Assembly: GCF_019249295.1 (NCBI RefSeq)
Contig: NZ_JAESDH010000003.1
Location: 186,001-250,000 of the forward strand
Origin: Alteromonas antoniana
GTDB taxonomy: Bacteria; Pseudomonadota; Gammaproteobacteria; Enterobacterales; Alteromonadaceae
Direction of reading: 5' to 3'
DNA length: 64,000 nucleotides
Position 1 is the stretch's first letter, and each line of letters opens with the position of its first letter. The position numbers and the translations under genes are program-made. The notes under the pieces are model-generated. The model was not told the DNA's origin and searched no databases. It was given only the letters and a program-made list of their open reading frames with translations. Positions 36,345 to 45,671 of the stretch are shown here, piece by piece.

Positions 36345-36543
36345 ACATGCTTGGGCGATACTGGTCATTCCCCTGCTGAAAATGCTGTTGTACTTCCGCC
36401 AAGCTCATCATTTCAGCATTAGCATCTGTCAAAACTGCACCAAATTTCTTTGTGACGTCGCTTACATTACTAGCATTAATCGTTCTCTGTGGGACTTTTG
36501 CGTAGCCTTCGCCGCCGTTTGTAATTACTTTCGGCTCTTTCAT
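36343..36543 (-). CDS. Small unknown protein coupled to the 36540 gene
   Basis: This 66-residue protein is soluble with no known motif. Its start overlaps the stop of the upstream gene (ATGA), so the two are translationally coupled. Confidence 0.45.
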   Translation of the reverse strand: MKEPKVITNGGEGYAKVPQRTINASNVSDVTKKFGAVLTDANAEMMSLAEVQQHFQQGNDQYRPSM

Positions 36544-37013
36544 GCTGGTTCTCCTAAGAAAGCGTGGCGCACTGGGATCGCTATCCCTGATGTTTGCGCA
36601 CTGTTAGATGTTTCAAAATTTTCAGGTGCTCGCGCTATTTGAAGGGTTTCAGTCTCTTTCAACTGAGAGACCGTCAACTCAGTACACGGGAGACGAATAC
36701 CAAAGGTCGTGATTTCGTTGTCGTTGGTTATGCCATAGTTAAAGTCAATGGAGTTGGCAGCATAGTTGATAGAAACGTAGGCCATCTTAACGGTGCTTGC
36801 CCATGCATAAATTGAGTCAGAACAATACATCTGAACGTGGTTCTCAATTCTTCTTATCACCCAGCTTCGTTTCTGTGGGCCGGTAACAACAAACATCTGA
36901 TCTACATTAGAGTCCGCTGGCGCTATAAGCCAATGCCCTTCACCAACACTTTCACACTCCATAATAAATTGTAGAAGCATTGTTCTATCTAATTTTTGAT
37001 CTAAGTGGTTCAT
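36540..37013 (-). CDS. Unknown 157-residue protein
   Basis: This soluble protein has no recognised motif. The middle reads as beta-rich (DQMFVVTGPQKRSWVIRRI). It is divergent from the operon that leads to DotM, with AT-rich promoter sequence between them at 37014-37086. Confidence 0.5.
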   Translation of the reverse strand: MNHLDQKLDRTMLLQFIMECESVGEGHWLIAPADSNVDQMFVVTGPQKRSWVIRRIENHVQMYCSDSIYAWASTVKMAYVSINYAANSIDFNYGITNDNEITTFGIRLPCTELTVSQLKETETLQIARAPENFETSNSAQTSGIAIPVRHAFLGEPA

Positions 37014-37034
37014 GCTTGTATCATCTTTGTTGAG

Positions 37035-37051
37035 TTATGCTTATAATATAA
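37035..37051. promoter_or_regulatory. AT-rich divergent promoter (TTATGCTTATAATATAA)
   Basis: TTATGCTTATAATATAA contains a TATAAT -10 about 40 bases upstream of the ATG at 37087 and resembles the TTATGCATA boxes. It probably drives the long operon from 37087 to at least 44637. Confidence 0.45.
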
Positions 37052-37086
37052 CTATTGTGAAGCATTTACAAATCAGGTCAGGACTT

Positions 37087-37569
37087 ATGGAACAGCTTGA
37101 AGACGTATGGCCGGTCGCGGCTCTATCTATCGATGGAGTGACCTCATTTTCGAGAATGGGGGACACACCTGGCTTGGCAAGTTTTGCTGCGTTTTATGTG
37201 AACGGGCTATGCGAAATGTTGCAACTAGACCATTATTTCATCGGCGATGTGTCGAATGATGGGACGTTGGCTGCCGAAGTTAAGGACGACAAAAAGCGAG
37301 TTTTGCTTACTCTGATGGCGAGGCACTTAGCTACTAAAGGTGAGCTTTGTGATGGCTTTTTAGATATGACCCCGTTAACTGATGAATGGTTGGCATCTTT
37401 AAAAAACTTAGAGCCTGATCAAACGCTATCTCTTTCCGAATCCCCCCGTACGATTATTCACTTCGACGTTCTTTCCAAAATTATCCCAACTGGATTGGAA
37501 GGAATTGCAGATGAACTCGTTTATGACAATCCTGCGTTTGATCGTGCTGCGGAGGTCAGTAAGCCGTGA
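37087..37569 (+). CDS. Unknown first gene of the Tat-protein/DotM operon
   Basis: The ATG at 37087 is chosen because the promoter-like sequence lies between it and the upstream in-frame start. The 160-residue product is acidic and soluble with no motif I recognise. Its stop overlaps the next start (GTGA), and the following seven genes are similarly overlapped, so it belongs to one long operon that ends with DotM and a small gene. Confidence 0.5.
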   Translation: MEQLEDVWPVAALSIDGVTSFSRMGDTPGLASFAAFYVNGLCEMLQLDHYFIGDVSNDGTLAAEVKDDKKRVLLTLMARHLATKGELCDGFLDMTPLTDEWLASLKNLEPDQTLSLSESPRTIIHFDVLSKIIPTGLEGIADELVYDNPAFDRAAEVSKP

Positions 37570-38738
37570 GAAATGTAGTAAATAGCGAAAGTTTTACTCT
37601 GGATGATGCGCTTAGTGGTGGTTACCAAAAGGCTGAAACAGTTATGCCTACAAAAGAAACCCCGGTTACAGACGATTCATCGAGGAAGAAAATTTTGGCC
37701 GAGGCGATGAAAAACTCAGCCAAAGAAGAACGTGAAGAAGAGGTAGAGTCTCTTTTTGCACAAAGCAGCGACAATAAAAAAATAAATTTGATGTTAACCG
37801 CGGCAAAAGTGTGGTCTCCAATGATTTCCGTCATTACCTCACGCTCAGAGGTAAGCATGGAAGACTCGATGGTCGAGTTAACACAAATTGTCCGTTCATC
37901 TACAGAGTTGGTGACACATCTGGTCGAGGAAATCAAACACGCCGGATTGCCAATTGAGTCTGAAAAGCACAGGTGGGTCCTGAGACAAATTCTTGCGACA
38001 GTTTCTGAAAACTTATCCAATCAATATCGACATGCAAAAAAAATTGATATTGAAACAACGAAAGAGCTTTTCAGTCACATTCTGAGCTCTGTTACTGGGA
38101 AGCTTCCCAAAGACCTTAGTAAAGGTAATGAGGGCATGGTTAGTGACCTCATAGCAAGTACCCGGGAAAAAATGAATGAGCTTAGCGGGTTGCTAAGCCT
38201 CGGCGAGAAAGATGACTTTAACCCTGAGTCTGAGAGCGCAATAACCTGCAGCATCATGAAAGCCATGCAGCCTGTTGTCACAGAGTTGGAATGGTTCAGC
38301 TGGTTTACGGCCCCTGAAGCACATAGTCATAGGTTGGCAGAAATGCTAGTCGGCGGGGCCGGATTTATTTACGAAAAGATAATGGACGGTGAAGGGCTCA
38401 ATCCGTCAAGGTCGTCAAAGGTGATGGTACTCCAATCAGCGTTGGATAAAGCAGGTCAATCTTTAGCAAGCGCTTATAAGAGACAGGCTTTACTCACTCT
38501 TTCAGAAATGAAGGATGGTTACAAAAACGATGGATCAACGGCTAACAAGCGTACTGTAGTAAACCGAGTAAAGCACGCTGGCATCCCCTTCGAAGAGATC
38601 AACAAGGATTTCGAGAAATCGCTCGGTTTACATGTCAGCCTCACGAAATCGGGAGCTGAATTCCTCAACACACAACTAGGGGGGCTTGTAGATGGCTCAA
38701 AAAAGTCGCAACACAGTGACCGCGGAAGACACCCTTAA
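37566..38738 (+). CDS. Unknown helical protein in the DotM operon
   Basis: This 390-residue protein is all-helical and charged, without signal peptide. Starting at GTG 37566, it overlaps the previous gene by 4 bases and the next by 47 bases. It contains long Lys/Glu/Ser segments. Function unknown; the position in a transfer-type operon suggests a mating-related role. Confidence 0.55.
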   Translation: MRNVVNSESFTLDDALSGGYQKAETVMPTKETPVTDDSSRKKILAEAMKNSAKEEREEEVESLFAQSSDNKKINLMLTAAKVWSPMISVITSRSEVSMEDSMVELTQIVRSSTELVTHLVEEIKHAGLPIESEKHRWVLRQILATVSENLSNQYRHAKKIDIETTKELFSHILSSVTGKLPKDLSKGNEGMVSDLIASTREKMNELSGLLSLGEKDDFNPESESAITCSIMKAMQPVVTELEWFSWFTAPEAHSHRLAEMLVGGAGFIYEKIMDGEGLNPSRSSKVMVLQSALDKAGQSLASAYKRQALLTLSEMKDGYKNDGSTANKRTVVNRVKHAGIPFEEINKDFEKSLGLHVSLTKSGAEFLNTQLGGLVDGSKKSQHSDRGRHP

Positions 38739-39792
38739 GGCAAAGGTCACTGTGAATAAAAGCGGGCGTAGAAAGTTTCTTCGAGGAGCTGGGTATCTTG
38801 GACTGGGAGGCGTCGTGGGAGTTGGATCCGCGCCAGCTCAGGCCGGTATGTTCGACTCCCTTCTTTCGGTTATTAAAAAACTCCTTCAGGCAGCGGTCGT
38901 TGGCATAGCATTATTTTACGCATGGCGATATTTGGCCAATGTTAGTGAATCAGTTAAATCGTGGCTGGAAAAGCAGTTAGAAAACGATGATAAGAACAAT
39001 CAGGATGAGATAATTGTACAGGCAAAGTACGCAGACTACGTCAATATGGGGGAGCATGTCATAGCTAATGCAGAGATTATGGCGGACTACGATCCACCAG
39101 ACGATGCATGTGACATGAAATCAATGGGACGCCTATCCGATGCGTCGACCAAAAGAAGTGTAGAACTGCAATCTAGTCTAGCGCGAGAGATTTCTGAACT
39201 ACCTGGGAAAAACAGGGAAAAAGTCGGGGGTAAAACGGTCCAGGAAGTAAAGGTAGATGCTTTCACTCGTAGTGCTCGAACTATCATGGCTCAAATGGAT
39301 GTGCTTATCGGTAGAAAAGGCCTAACTCTTGAAGAGAAAAAAATCGCAATGGATGCTTTGCAATTGCTCACAGGTGTTACATCAGACACTGAGAACCCGG
39401 TAAAGCCCGACAGCATGCATTTGCACGCAGTCAAGCATCAAGCAAGAAATGCACTATCGCAACTGGTAAGTCGAAGAATAAAGTCTGAAGATTTTATTGA
39501 CACATTCATCGGTGCTCAGACCGATGACCAAGCGCGGGCGCTTGCTGAGGAGATAGCTTTCGATGGTCTTTCACATGTAGATATGTTGGTGTATGAGGCC
39601 AATCGCTATTCACTTACTCCATGGAACATCGCATCACTATCAGCGAAGCCAAAACCCACACCGCTCTATAAAAAATTGTTAGTTGTGCGAGCTGCGGGAA
39701 ACGCCTTTCAGGAAGAATATCTGAGATTAAAAAAGCAGAGGCAGAGAATGACTGCGGCTTCATTGGCTGTCACCTCTCGGGAGGTGACTTAA
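38692..39792 (+). CDS. Tat-signal exported helical protein
   Basis: This 366-residue protein starts inside the previous gene (47-base overlap in another frame). A clear twin-arginine signal is visible: GRRKFLRGAG at residues 25-34, a glycine-rich hydrophobic stretch and the cleavage-like APAQA^G. A second hydrophobic segment (about 60-85, VVGIALFYAWRYLANV) may anchor it. The exported domain is helical and has a Pro-Pro...Cys element (DPPDDACDM). That element is echoed in the products of the genes at 40676 and 41905. Function unknown; Tat export suggests folding or cofactor loading before export. Confidence 0.65.
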   Translation: MAQKSRNTVTAEDTLKAKVTVNKSGRRKFLRGAGYLGLGGVVGVGSAPAQAGMFDSLLSVIKKLLQAAVVGIALFYAWRYLANVSESVKSWLEKQLENDDKNNQDEIIVQAKYADYVNMGEHVIANAEIMADYDPPDDACDMKSMGRLSDASTKRSVELQSSLAREISELPGKNREKVGGKTVQEVKVDAFTRSARTIMAQMDVLIGRKGLTLEEKKIAMDALQLLTGVTSDTENPVKPDSMHLHAVKHQARNALSQLVSRRIKSEDFIDTFIGAQTDDQARALAEEIAFDGLSHVDMLVYEANRYSLTPWNIASLSAKPKPTPLYKKLLVVRAAGNAFQEEYLRLKKQRQRMTAASLAVTSREVT

Positions 39793-40676
39793 TGGCGATT
39801 GCAGAGGCGATTGGTACAGCGATTGGCGAAGTTATTGGTATTGTTCAAAAAATGGTTACCGATATGTCTGTTGAGTCAGTCTTGGAGCTGATTACGGGAG
39901 ACAATACCGATGGCCGAAAAAAGAAACTCTCCTATGTCGACAACGTAAATCAGGCGAAGAAAGCTCTGTATGAAACCAGAATGGGAATGCGCACTCAACC
40001 CGTTGATGAGTCATGCTTGAAAATACAGAAAAATATGCGAGTGAACCAGGATGGAATATCTGAATCAGATGCCGTCCGTCGGGCGATAATGACTTACGTT
40101 ATCGAGCCTGGCGAAGAAAGCCTAAGAACACTGGTTCGCTGGGATGAGATGCGTAGAACTGGTGACAGCCAACTTCCCAGAGATAGTGAAATTGACGGAG
40201 TTGATAATTTTGAGAAAGCCAAGGCGGAAATTAATGCCACATTAGGCACGCAATACGATCCGTCCCTGTGCTTTGGCAAGGTTGGTGACGAAACGAGAGC
40301 CTGCGAGGCAGGTTTACCTCGCTCTCCAACATCAACGTTGGTATCAGATCAAAGTAGAAAGTTGGTGAAACACGCAAGAATCCAACTTGTGAAAGCGATT
40401 TTAGCGGATGATGTTGCGTCTCGTTTTCATAAAGGATCAGTAGAAAGTCGAATGGGGTTGATAAAGGCGCAAATCGAATCACTGTCAGAAGGTGGCCCAC
40501 TCATGCAAGAAATGAATGCCGGCACTGGAGATGAAACTCCCATACTGAAGGAGCTGGTTGCGAACCAAATGACAACCAATCAGCTTTATATAGAAATGAT
40601 TTTCGAAGAAGAGCGCCGACTTGCCTTGGCAGCGGTAGATGCGCTTCTCGAAGTAGAACACTCGGAGCAAGCATAA
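39792..40676 (+). CDS. Unknown helical protein, possible paralogue of its neighbours
   Basis: This 294-residue protein overlaps both neighbours (TAATG type). The N-terminal 35 residues are amphipathic. Three cysteines (ESCLKIQ, SLCFGK, RACEAGL) are present. The C-terminal segment NQMTTNQLYIEMIFEEE resembles the TGSTNSLLFETLQETK segment of the 40676 product. No signal peptide. Function unknown. Confidence 0.5.
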   Translation: MAIAEAIGTAIGEVIGIVQKMVTDMSVESVLELITGDNTDGRKKKLSYVDNVNQAKKALYETRMGMRTQPVDESCLKIQKNMRVNQDGISESDAVRRAIMTYVIEPGEESLRTLVRWDEMRRTGDSQLPRDSEIDGVDNFEKAKAEINATLGTQYDPSLCFGKVGDETRACEAGLPRSPTSTLVSDQSRKLVKHARIQLVKAILADDVASRFHKGSVESRMGLIKAQIESLSEGGPLMQEMNAGTGDETPILKELVANQMTTNQLYIEMIFEEERRLALAAVDALLEVEHSEQA

Positions 40677-41905
40677 TGAGCAAAATTGACAAACCTAATC
40701 GTAGACGTTTTTTCCGTTCCTTGTTTACTCGTGCTCGCCATGTTGCAGAAGTCGAATCTACTCCTGAAAGCATTGTATCCAAAGAAAAGTCTAAGGAGAA
40801 CAAAGGTGAAGAAACTCAAGCGAGTCCGAGCTTAGATCGTAACACTAAAGAATGCGCAGCCAGCAACACTGAAGAAAGCGACACGGAGAAGAAGCAAGGC
40901 AAAAACGGTGAGGCAAGTAGTATAGTTTCTGCTTCTGCTATCGCTTTAGCGGGCGTAGCACTAACTGTGCCGAGACCTGCTCATGCTTGGGTGGACGACA
41001 TTGTAAATGGTATTACTGAAAAGGCTGGCGCAGCTGTTCTTGAGCCACTGAAAAGTATCTTTGGCAACTTAATGGAAGGATTTGGCTTATCGAACATGTT
41101 CGGTACCCAAGAGGGGGCAAAAGCACAAGGCCGCTCAACTGATGCAATTAACGAGGTAACAACAACCGTCGAAACCTCTAAAATAGCTCGTGCGACAGAA
41201 ACGCCGCCGCACATGTGCCATAGCATTACCGAAGTGAAATTCAGAAAGAAAGTAGAACTTGGTGAACAAAAGCGAGCGTCGCGAGCCGTCGCGAACTATG
41301 TAAAACAAGCAACGTCATGGGGAAGTGGCCAGTATTCAAAGCTTGTGTTCAACTCAGTAAGAGAGGGGTTAAGTGATCTCACAGGCAACATCTCTGACGA
41401 GAAGAAAGTGGAAACTATGTTGAAAGCTAGTCCCATCGTCACAGAGTCATCAGACACTTTATCTCCTTCGGCCAAAAGTGCTGCTATGAATAGTGTGGAT
41501 GCCATGATAGCTCCTCTCGCAGACCGTATAGGGGAACCAAATCTGAAAGCTCAAGGAAGCGCTGCAACAAAGGCCCTCCATAAAATTGGTCAGCACAACC
41601 GTTTAATTTTGGCCAGGCAGACATTTGTTAAAGATATTGAAGAGAGATCTCCAGAATTTGCAGGCACTGCCAGCAGATATGAGGCGAAGAAGTTGGAGAT
41701 TGCGAGAACACATGGCGGTGGTTCTGAGTGGTATGACGAAGTTATAGGGAAAGGGGATCCGACTCCACTTTTGAAAGATATGTTGCTAATGACAGGGTCT
41801 ACCAACAGCTTATTGTTTGAGACGCTGCAGGAGACAAAACACGGAAATAAACTTGCTGCATCGCAATTAATCGAAGCTATAGAACGAAATGAGAGGTTAG
41901 CGTAA
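40676..41905 (+). CDS. Unknown protein with RR-motif N-terminus and late signal-like segment
   Basis: This 409-residue protein begins with an RRRFF stretch (residues 9-13) like a Tat motif, but about 70 polar residues separate it from the hydrophobic segment SAIALAGVALTVPRPAHA. The latter ends in an AHA^W cleavage-like site. A helical domain follows with a PPHMC element and C-terminal repeats of small helical segments. Similar build to the gene at 38692. Whether it uses the Tat route, the Sec route or none is not clear. Confidence 0.5.
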   Translation: MSKIDKPNRRRFFRSLFTRARHVAEVESTPESIVSKEKSKENKGEETQASPSLDRNTKECAASNTEESDTEKKQGKNGEASSIVSASAIALAGVALTVPRPAHAWVDDIVNGITEKAGAAVLEPLKSIFGNLMEGFGLSNMFGTQEGAKAQGRSTDAINEVTTTVETSKIARATETPPHMCHSITEVKFRKKVELGEQKRASRAVANYVKQATSWGSGQYSKLVFNSVREGLSDLTGNISDEKKVETMLKASPIVTESSDTLSPSAKSAAMNSVDAMIAPLADRIGEPNLKAQGSAATKALHKIGQHNRLILARQTFVKDIEERSPEFAGTASRYEAKKLEIARTHGGGSEWYDEVIGKGDPTPLLKDMLLMTGSTNSLLFETLQETKHGNKLAASQLIEAIERNERLA

Positions 41906-42729
41906 TGACGACAGGAACAACACCCGACATATCAATTGAAAATGCCAGTGCTAGCCAGGCTCGTTCTGTGCTTAGTGTAGAGCAAGCTTCTCTATCCTCG
42001 TTCGTCCAATTGGATGTTGACCAGGCGGCTTTAAGGAAAATTGATACACTCCGCGGAGGGCCGTTTAAAGATGAGAAGGCGCCGGAACTGGATCCTTTAA
42101 GTTGCGATATGCCAGAAGATGAAAGTGTCCGAGCTTCACTTAATAACGAAATTCGTACAAATCAACAAATGCAGGACCGAAATTCAACGCATACCAATAT
42201 TCTCTCTGCATCATTGGGAAAAATATTCTCATCGAAAAAGGGAATGGCCATGACAAACTTGAGCAAAGTCCACGGTAATAACGTCAAAGCCGTTATGTTC
42301 GCCAATGCGCTCAACAATGCAACACAGCGATTTAAATATGCAGATGCACATTTCTCTGCTCAGTTGCAGAAAGCCGGCATTTCGCCATCGAATAGCGATG
42401 AAATAAAACGTAAAGCTGAATCAGATTCTAAGTTTAAAGAGTCAATGAAAATGGCGGAAGCAGCACAAGCAGACCTGTATACGCAATTGGCGAAGCCAGA
42501 GAATCAACTTGCGCTTAAAGAGTTGCAGGATACCAATATGATCGGAAGGGAGTCCAAAGCAGCTTTGGAAAGAAGTGTTGAAACTGCAGCAGAAACCCTA
42601 TCAGGCGATAGTACAACCAAAGAGTCCATGGAAAAGCTCTCTGAAAAATTTGGTGCCATAATGGAGTCGTTTCAGGAATTCATTGATGGATTGCTGAACG
42701 GATTGAGACCGTCAATGAGGCCTTCTTAA
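41905..42729 (+). CDS. Unknown soluble helical protein in the DotM operon
   Basis: This 274-residue protein is helical with a polar N-terminus and no signal peptide. A LDPLSCDMPED element resembles the Pro...Cys element of the upstream products, suggesting a shared ancestry. It overlaps both neighbouring genes by one to four bases. Confidence 0.5.
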   Translation: MTTGTTPDISIENASASQARSVLSVEQASLSSFVQLDVDQAALRKIDTLRGGPFKDEKAPELDPLSCDMPEDESVRASLNNEIRTNQQMQDRNSTHTNILSASLGKIFSSKKGMAMTNLSKVHGNNVKAVMFANALNNATQRFKYADAHFSAQLQKAGISPSNSDEIKRKAESDSKFKESMKMAEAAQADLYTQLAKPENQLALKELQDTNMIGRESKAALERSVETAAETLSGDSTTKESMEKLSEKFGAIMESFQEFIDGLLNGLRPSMRPS

Positions 42730-43277
42730 TGATCGCGAAGGTTTTCAAATATCTAGCAACACCAGGTTTCTTTCATAAGTCGCCAACTGAAATTAATCCA
42801 ATAGGGGCCTGGACAGATTTGCTCCAGCGCCACAAAAAGGATAAGGAGAGCCTAAGGTCGGCTAGGGAGGAAGAGGAAGGCGTAAAATTTGAAAATGTGA
42901 CACTAAAGCGCGCAAAAGGTCTTTATAAGGCAGAGATTGAGCGCTTGAATATATCTACGACGCAACAAAGAGCCAGATACCACCAGCACGTTGTACGAGG
43001 GACTTTGATGCTGTTATTTGGACTGGCTTTGGTTTCTCTCCCTATCATTGGTTTGTTTAGAGATTTTGGTATCCGTGTCCCCCTGGTAAGCTTATTTTTG
43101 CCGACATTTTCTTATCCCGTCTTGATTACTATGGTACCTACGTCAGGAGTATTGCTTCTGATTATGTTTTGGCACTATTACATGGCGAAAATGATTAGAC
43201 TGAAGCAAAGATTCCCGTTCATGCTTTATATCCGTTCTGGCCGGTGGCTACCAACACGTAGTGAGGTATTGAAGTGA
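42729..43277 (+). CDS. Two-span membrane protein next to DotM
   Basis: This 182-residue protein has a charged cytoplasmic N-terminal half with a coiled-coil-like stretch. Two membrane segments follow (about residues 92-117 and 128-153), then a basic tail. It immediately precedes and overlaps dotM. It may be an inner-membrane subunit of the transfer apparatus, but no named Dot/Icm family could be assigned. Confidence 0.55.
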   Translation: MIAKVFKYLATPGFFHKSPTEINPIGAWTDLLQRHKKDKESLRSAREEEEGVKFENVTLKRAKGLYKAEIERLNISTTQQRARYHQHVVRGTLMLLFGLALVSLPIIGLFRDFGIRVPLVSLFLPTFSYPVLITMVPTSGVLLLIMFWHYYMAKMIRLKQRFPFMLYIRSGRWLPTRSEVLK

Positions 43278-44470
43278 GTCAACAATCAGCTCTAGCGTTC
43301 ACCATCTTATTTGTATTAGTGATGTTAGGCTTCATTTTCTATCAACATCCAGTCCTTGTTACCGCGCCATGGGCGGCCGCAAAACATGCTTATGTATGGT
43401 CGCTTGACGGGATAGGTAATATTTTTGGTGCCGATACGCCTAATCTTAGTTACGTAAACAGGTATCTATCACAGACTTCTTACGCCGACGTGCCAGTCAC
43501 CTCACTAGCGAAGATAGAGGACCGTCTTTACTATTACGGCTCTTGGATTTTTGTACTTTTTCTTGTTGGAATGGGGCTGCACCTATTTTCTGACAAGAAA
43601 AAGTATACTCAAGCGCACACATTTGAATCGCTCTTGGAGCAGGAAACAACCTATTGGCGGTTCAATCGATACTTAATCAATAACGACCCGTTCAAAGACT
43701 CAAAAGATGTAAGGAAAGGGAAATTCAGACAGGCAGAGCTTCCCTATGAGTATTTGGAAAATAGACACTTACTTAGTAAGACAGAGGGGGCACCCGAAAA
43801 AATTAAGCGTGAGGCGGCAAAAAAAGTATTTAAACCGCATTTGGGTTCCCTCATTACGGGGATAGAAAGCTTTAGTGAGACGGAGCGAATAATGCTGGCA
43901 ATATTTCTCTCTGTCGTTTATCCGGAGAGAGGAAATATTGGTTCTGAAAGCGCGAAAGGCGCACCAGTAAAAGGTAAGTACATTCCAGAGAAGATGACGC
44001 GTGACTATGCGATTAGAGGATTGTCCGGAGACGTTTCATATTACCTGAACGGTGAGATGGACAAGAGTGTTTATCTTAACCAGGTAAACGAAATTATTAG
44101 CCTCTGCTGGGATTGTCCCTATGTCCACAGGCTACTTAAGCGGCATGCATATACCTCTACGTTTCTTCGTGGAATGCTGATAGACGTCAAAAGAAAGGGA
44201 ACTTTCCAACCTGGTTATTACACCTGGTTAAAAATGCTTGATCGCAATCTTTGGTTTGTATTACACAGCACTGGCGTTCCGGGCAATAGTCCGGAATTTG
44301 CAAAAAAAGAAAACTCTCCTGGTACCAATATGGAAGTGGCATTAGCAGTTAGACACTATACGTGTGAGCGCATTGAATGCAGAGCGGTTCCAGAGCCGGC
44401 TTACAGCTTATTATTCGATGATATCGACAACTTCTTAGAAAAACGTTTTGAATCACTGTCGGAGTTTTGA
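43274..44470 (+). CDS. dotM: DotM/IcmP/TrbA-like coupling-complex protein
   Basis: The start is a GTG overlapping the previous stop (GTGA). The 398-residue product has two N-terminal membrane segments (about residues 5-27 and 88-108) and a cytoplasmic domain. The end of that domain matches the DotM/TrbA pattern: a HAYTSTFLRGML helix, then a WLKMLDRNLWFVLHSTG segment and an acidic helix EVALAVRHYTCERI. In IncI plasmids and Legionella, DotM (IcmP, TrbA) works with the coupling ATPase DotL (IcmO, TrbC), whose homologue is at 58189-60774. The recognition is by segment pattern and size; the gene is separated from dotL by the accessory region. Confidence 0.75.
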   Translation: MSQQSALAFTILFVLVMLGFIFYQHPVLVTAPWAAAKHAYVWSLDGIGNIFGADTPNLSYVNRYLSQTSYADVPVTSLAKIEDRLYYYGSWIFVLFLVGMGLHLFSDKKKYTQAHTFESLLEQETTYWRFNRYLINNDPFKDSKDVRKGKFRQAELPYEYLENRHLLSKTEGAPEKIKREAAKKVFKPHLGSLITGIESFSETERIMLAIFLSVVYPERGNIGSESAKGAPVKGKYIPEKMTRDYAIRGLSGDVSYYLNGEMDKSVYLNQVNEIISLCWDCPYVHRLLKRHAYTSTFLRGMLIDVKRKGTFQPGYYTWLKMLDRNLWFVLHSTGVPGNSPEFAKKENSPGTNMEVALAVRHYTCERIECRAVPEPAYSLLFDDIDNFLEKRFESLSEF

Positions 44471-44637
44471 TGGGGGGTAACAAATTGAACCTTACACCTG
44501 GTGAGGCCGAGAAGCGAAACAGTAGAGTGAGGTTAGTTGCTGAGTCGACTCTTTCACGACAAAAAATAGCTGAAATCATGCTTAAATATCCCATGAAGAA
44601 AAGTCGTCTGGCCAAGCCTCCACCGAGAGGACTTTAG
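44470..44637 (+). CDS. Small basic protein downstream of dotM
   Basis: The ATG overlaps the dotM stop by one base (TGATG), giving 55 residues rich in Lys and Arg (ending KKSRLAKPPPRGL). It is short enough to be missed by ordinary gene calling. Coupling to dotM argues that it is real. Function unknown. Confidence 0.5.
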   Translation: MGGNKLNLTPGEAEKRNSRVRLVAESTLSRQKIAEIMLKYPMKKSRLAKPPPRGL

Positions 44638-44661
44638 TCAGTTGCGGAAAGCCAAGCTCGC

Positions 44662-44686
44662 TGATATGATGCATAAATAATATCAT
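44662..44686 (+). promoter_or_regulatory. ATGATGCATAAATAATATCAT promoter box
   Basis: The sequence around 44665-44685 is an AT-rich near-palindrome (ATATGATGCATAA then ATATCAT) in the gap before the 44703 gene. It carries the recurring ATGCATAA element about 20-30 bases before the start codon. Confidence 0.4.
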
Positions 44687-44702
44687 TTTTGCAGGATTGC
44701 GG

Positions 44703-45671
44703 ATGAGTGAGTTTGAATACCAGCAACGTAAGAACAATAAAATACGGGATGCAATTCTTCTAAGAGATCAAATTTACGCAGAGTGCCCGTCTCTTGAGAA
44801 TGCAGTTCGGATGAATGAAGAAAAGCGAAGGCAGGACAGGGAACTGGACCGCCTTCGAGAGGAAGTTGCAAATAGCACTAAAGAAGTCGCCTTCCACCGT
44901 CACACTTCATTTAATTCGAAGAAGCAACAGCGACTGTCGGAGTTGTTAGACACAACTGCAGAGCCAGAGAACTATACCGAGAATAGCTTCTACCAGAACG
45001 CAACGGCAGAAATCAACGCAGCAGCGATGCATGAGTTCTTAAAGCACATCGAGAAGTTTTCGGAATCTATGCGACATGGTAGAAACTTAGGTCTCTCTGT
45101 CGGTGTGGAAGCGTTCAGTTTCAATCTTGATGAATGGTACGACGCCATTGTTTCAGACAGAAATAACGCTGTCTTATATGCACGGCTACTAAGCACGAAT
45201 GACGCTTTCCTTCGAAAATACCAGGAACCTTACCTGATTCTTGATTATCTGGTCCGAACCCCAGAGGATCCCGGCTTAGTCCAGTCTCTTACAGAGCACC
45301 TTTCCAAGGCTATTGATGGTAATGATTTGGAATTGTGGCGCAGAGAGCGCTCGATAACAATTCTCGACTCGATCATGAGAACAGAGAAACGCGATGGTAA
45401 TTTGAGAATTACGGGGATGAAATCTGCTACACCAGAGCAATTGATTACAAACATCCCAGACTTTACTTTAAAGTCTGCGATATATCTGCAAAGAGGAACC
45501 GGTGCAATGCACAGTTCCTATGCGACTAGCCCGTTTGGACTGAATTCAACGTTAGGTATAAAGCCAGAGTTCGATGGATCGCTCTCCGGACAGGTAGAAG
45601 CTGTTATGAATATCTCTCAGGAAGTGTTGAGCTCCTTGGAGAGAAATCATGTGAGGGAGTTAACCAGATGA
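44703..45671 (+). CDS. Unknown 322-residue helical protein
   Basis: The ATG at 44703 is chosen over an upstream in-frame TTG. The product is soluble, with a charged, coiled-coil-like N-terminal 100 residues. It overlaps the following gene by four bases. Weak resemblance to that gene's product is seen in one segment (NNAVLYARL...AFLRKYQEPYLILDY compared with DDAVYLRGF...AFEQETQPQILMDY), so they may be diverged paralogues. Function unknown. Confidence 0.5.
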   Translation: MSEFEYQQRKNNKIRDAILLRDQIYAECPSLENAVRMNEEKRRQDRELDRLREEVANSTKEVAFHRHTSFNSKKQQRLSELLDTTAEPENYTENSFYQNATAEINAAAMHEFLKHIEKFSESMRHGRNLGLSVGVEAFSFNLDEWYDAIVSDRNNAVLYARLLSTNDAFLRKYQEPYLILDYLVRTPEDPGLVQSLTEHLSKAIDGNDLELWRRERSITILDSIMRTEKRDGNLRITGMKSATPEQLITNIPDFTLKSAIYLQRGTGAMHSSYATSPFGLNSTLGIKPEFDGSLSGQVEAVMNISQEVLSSLERNHVRELTR

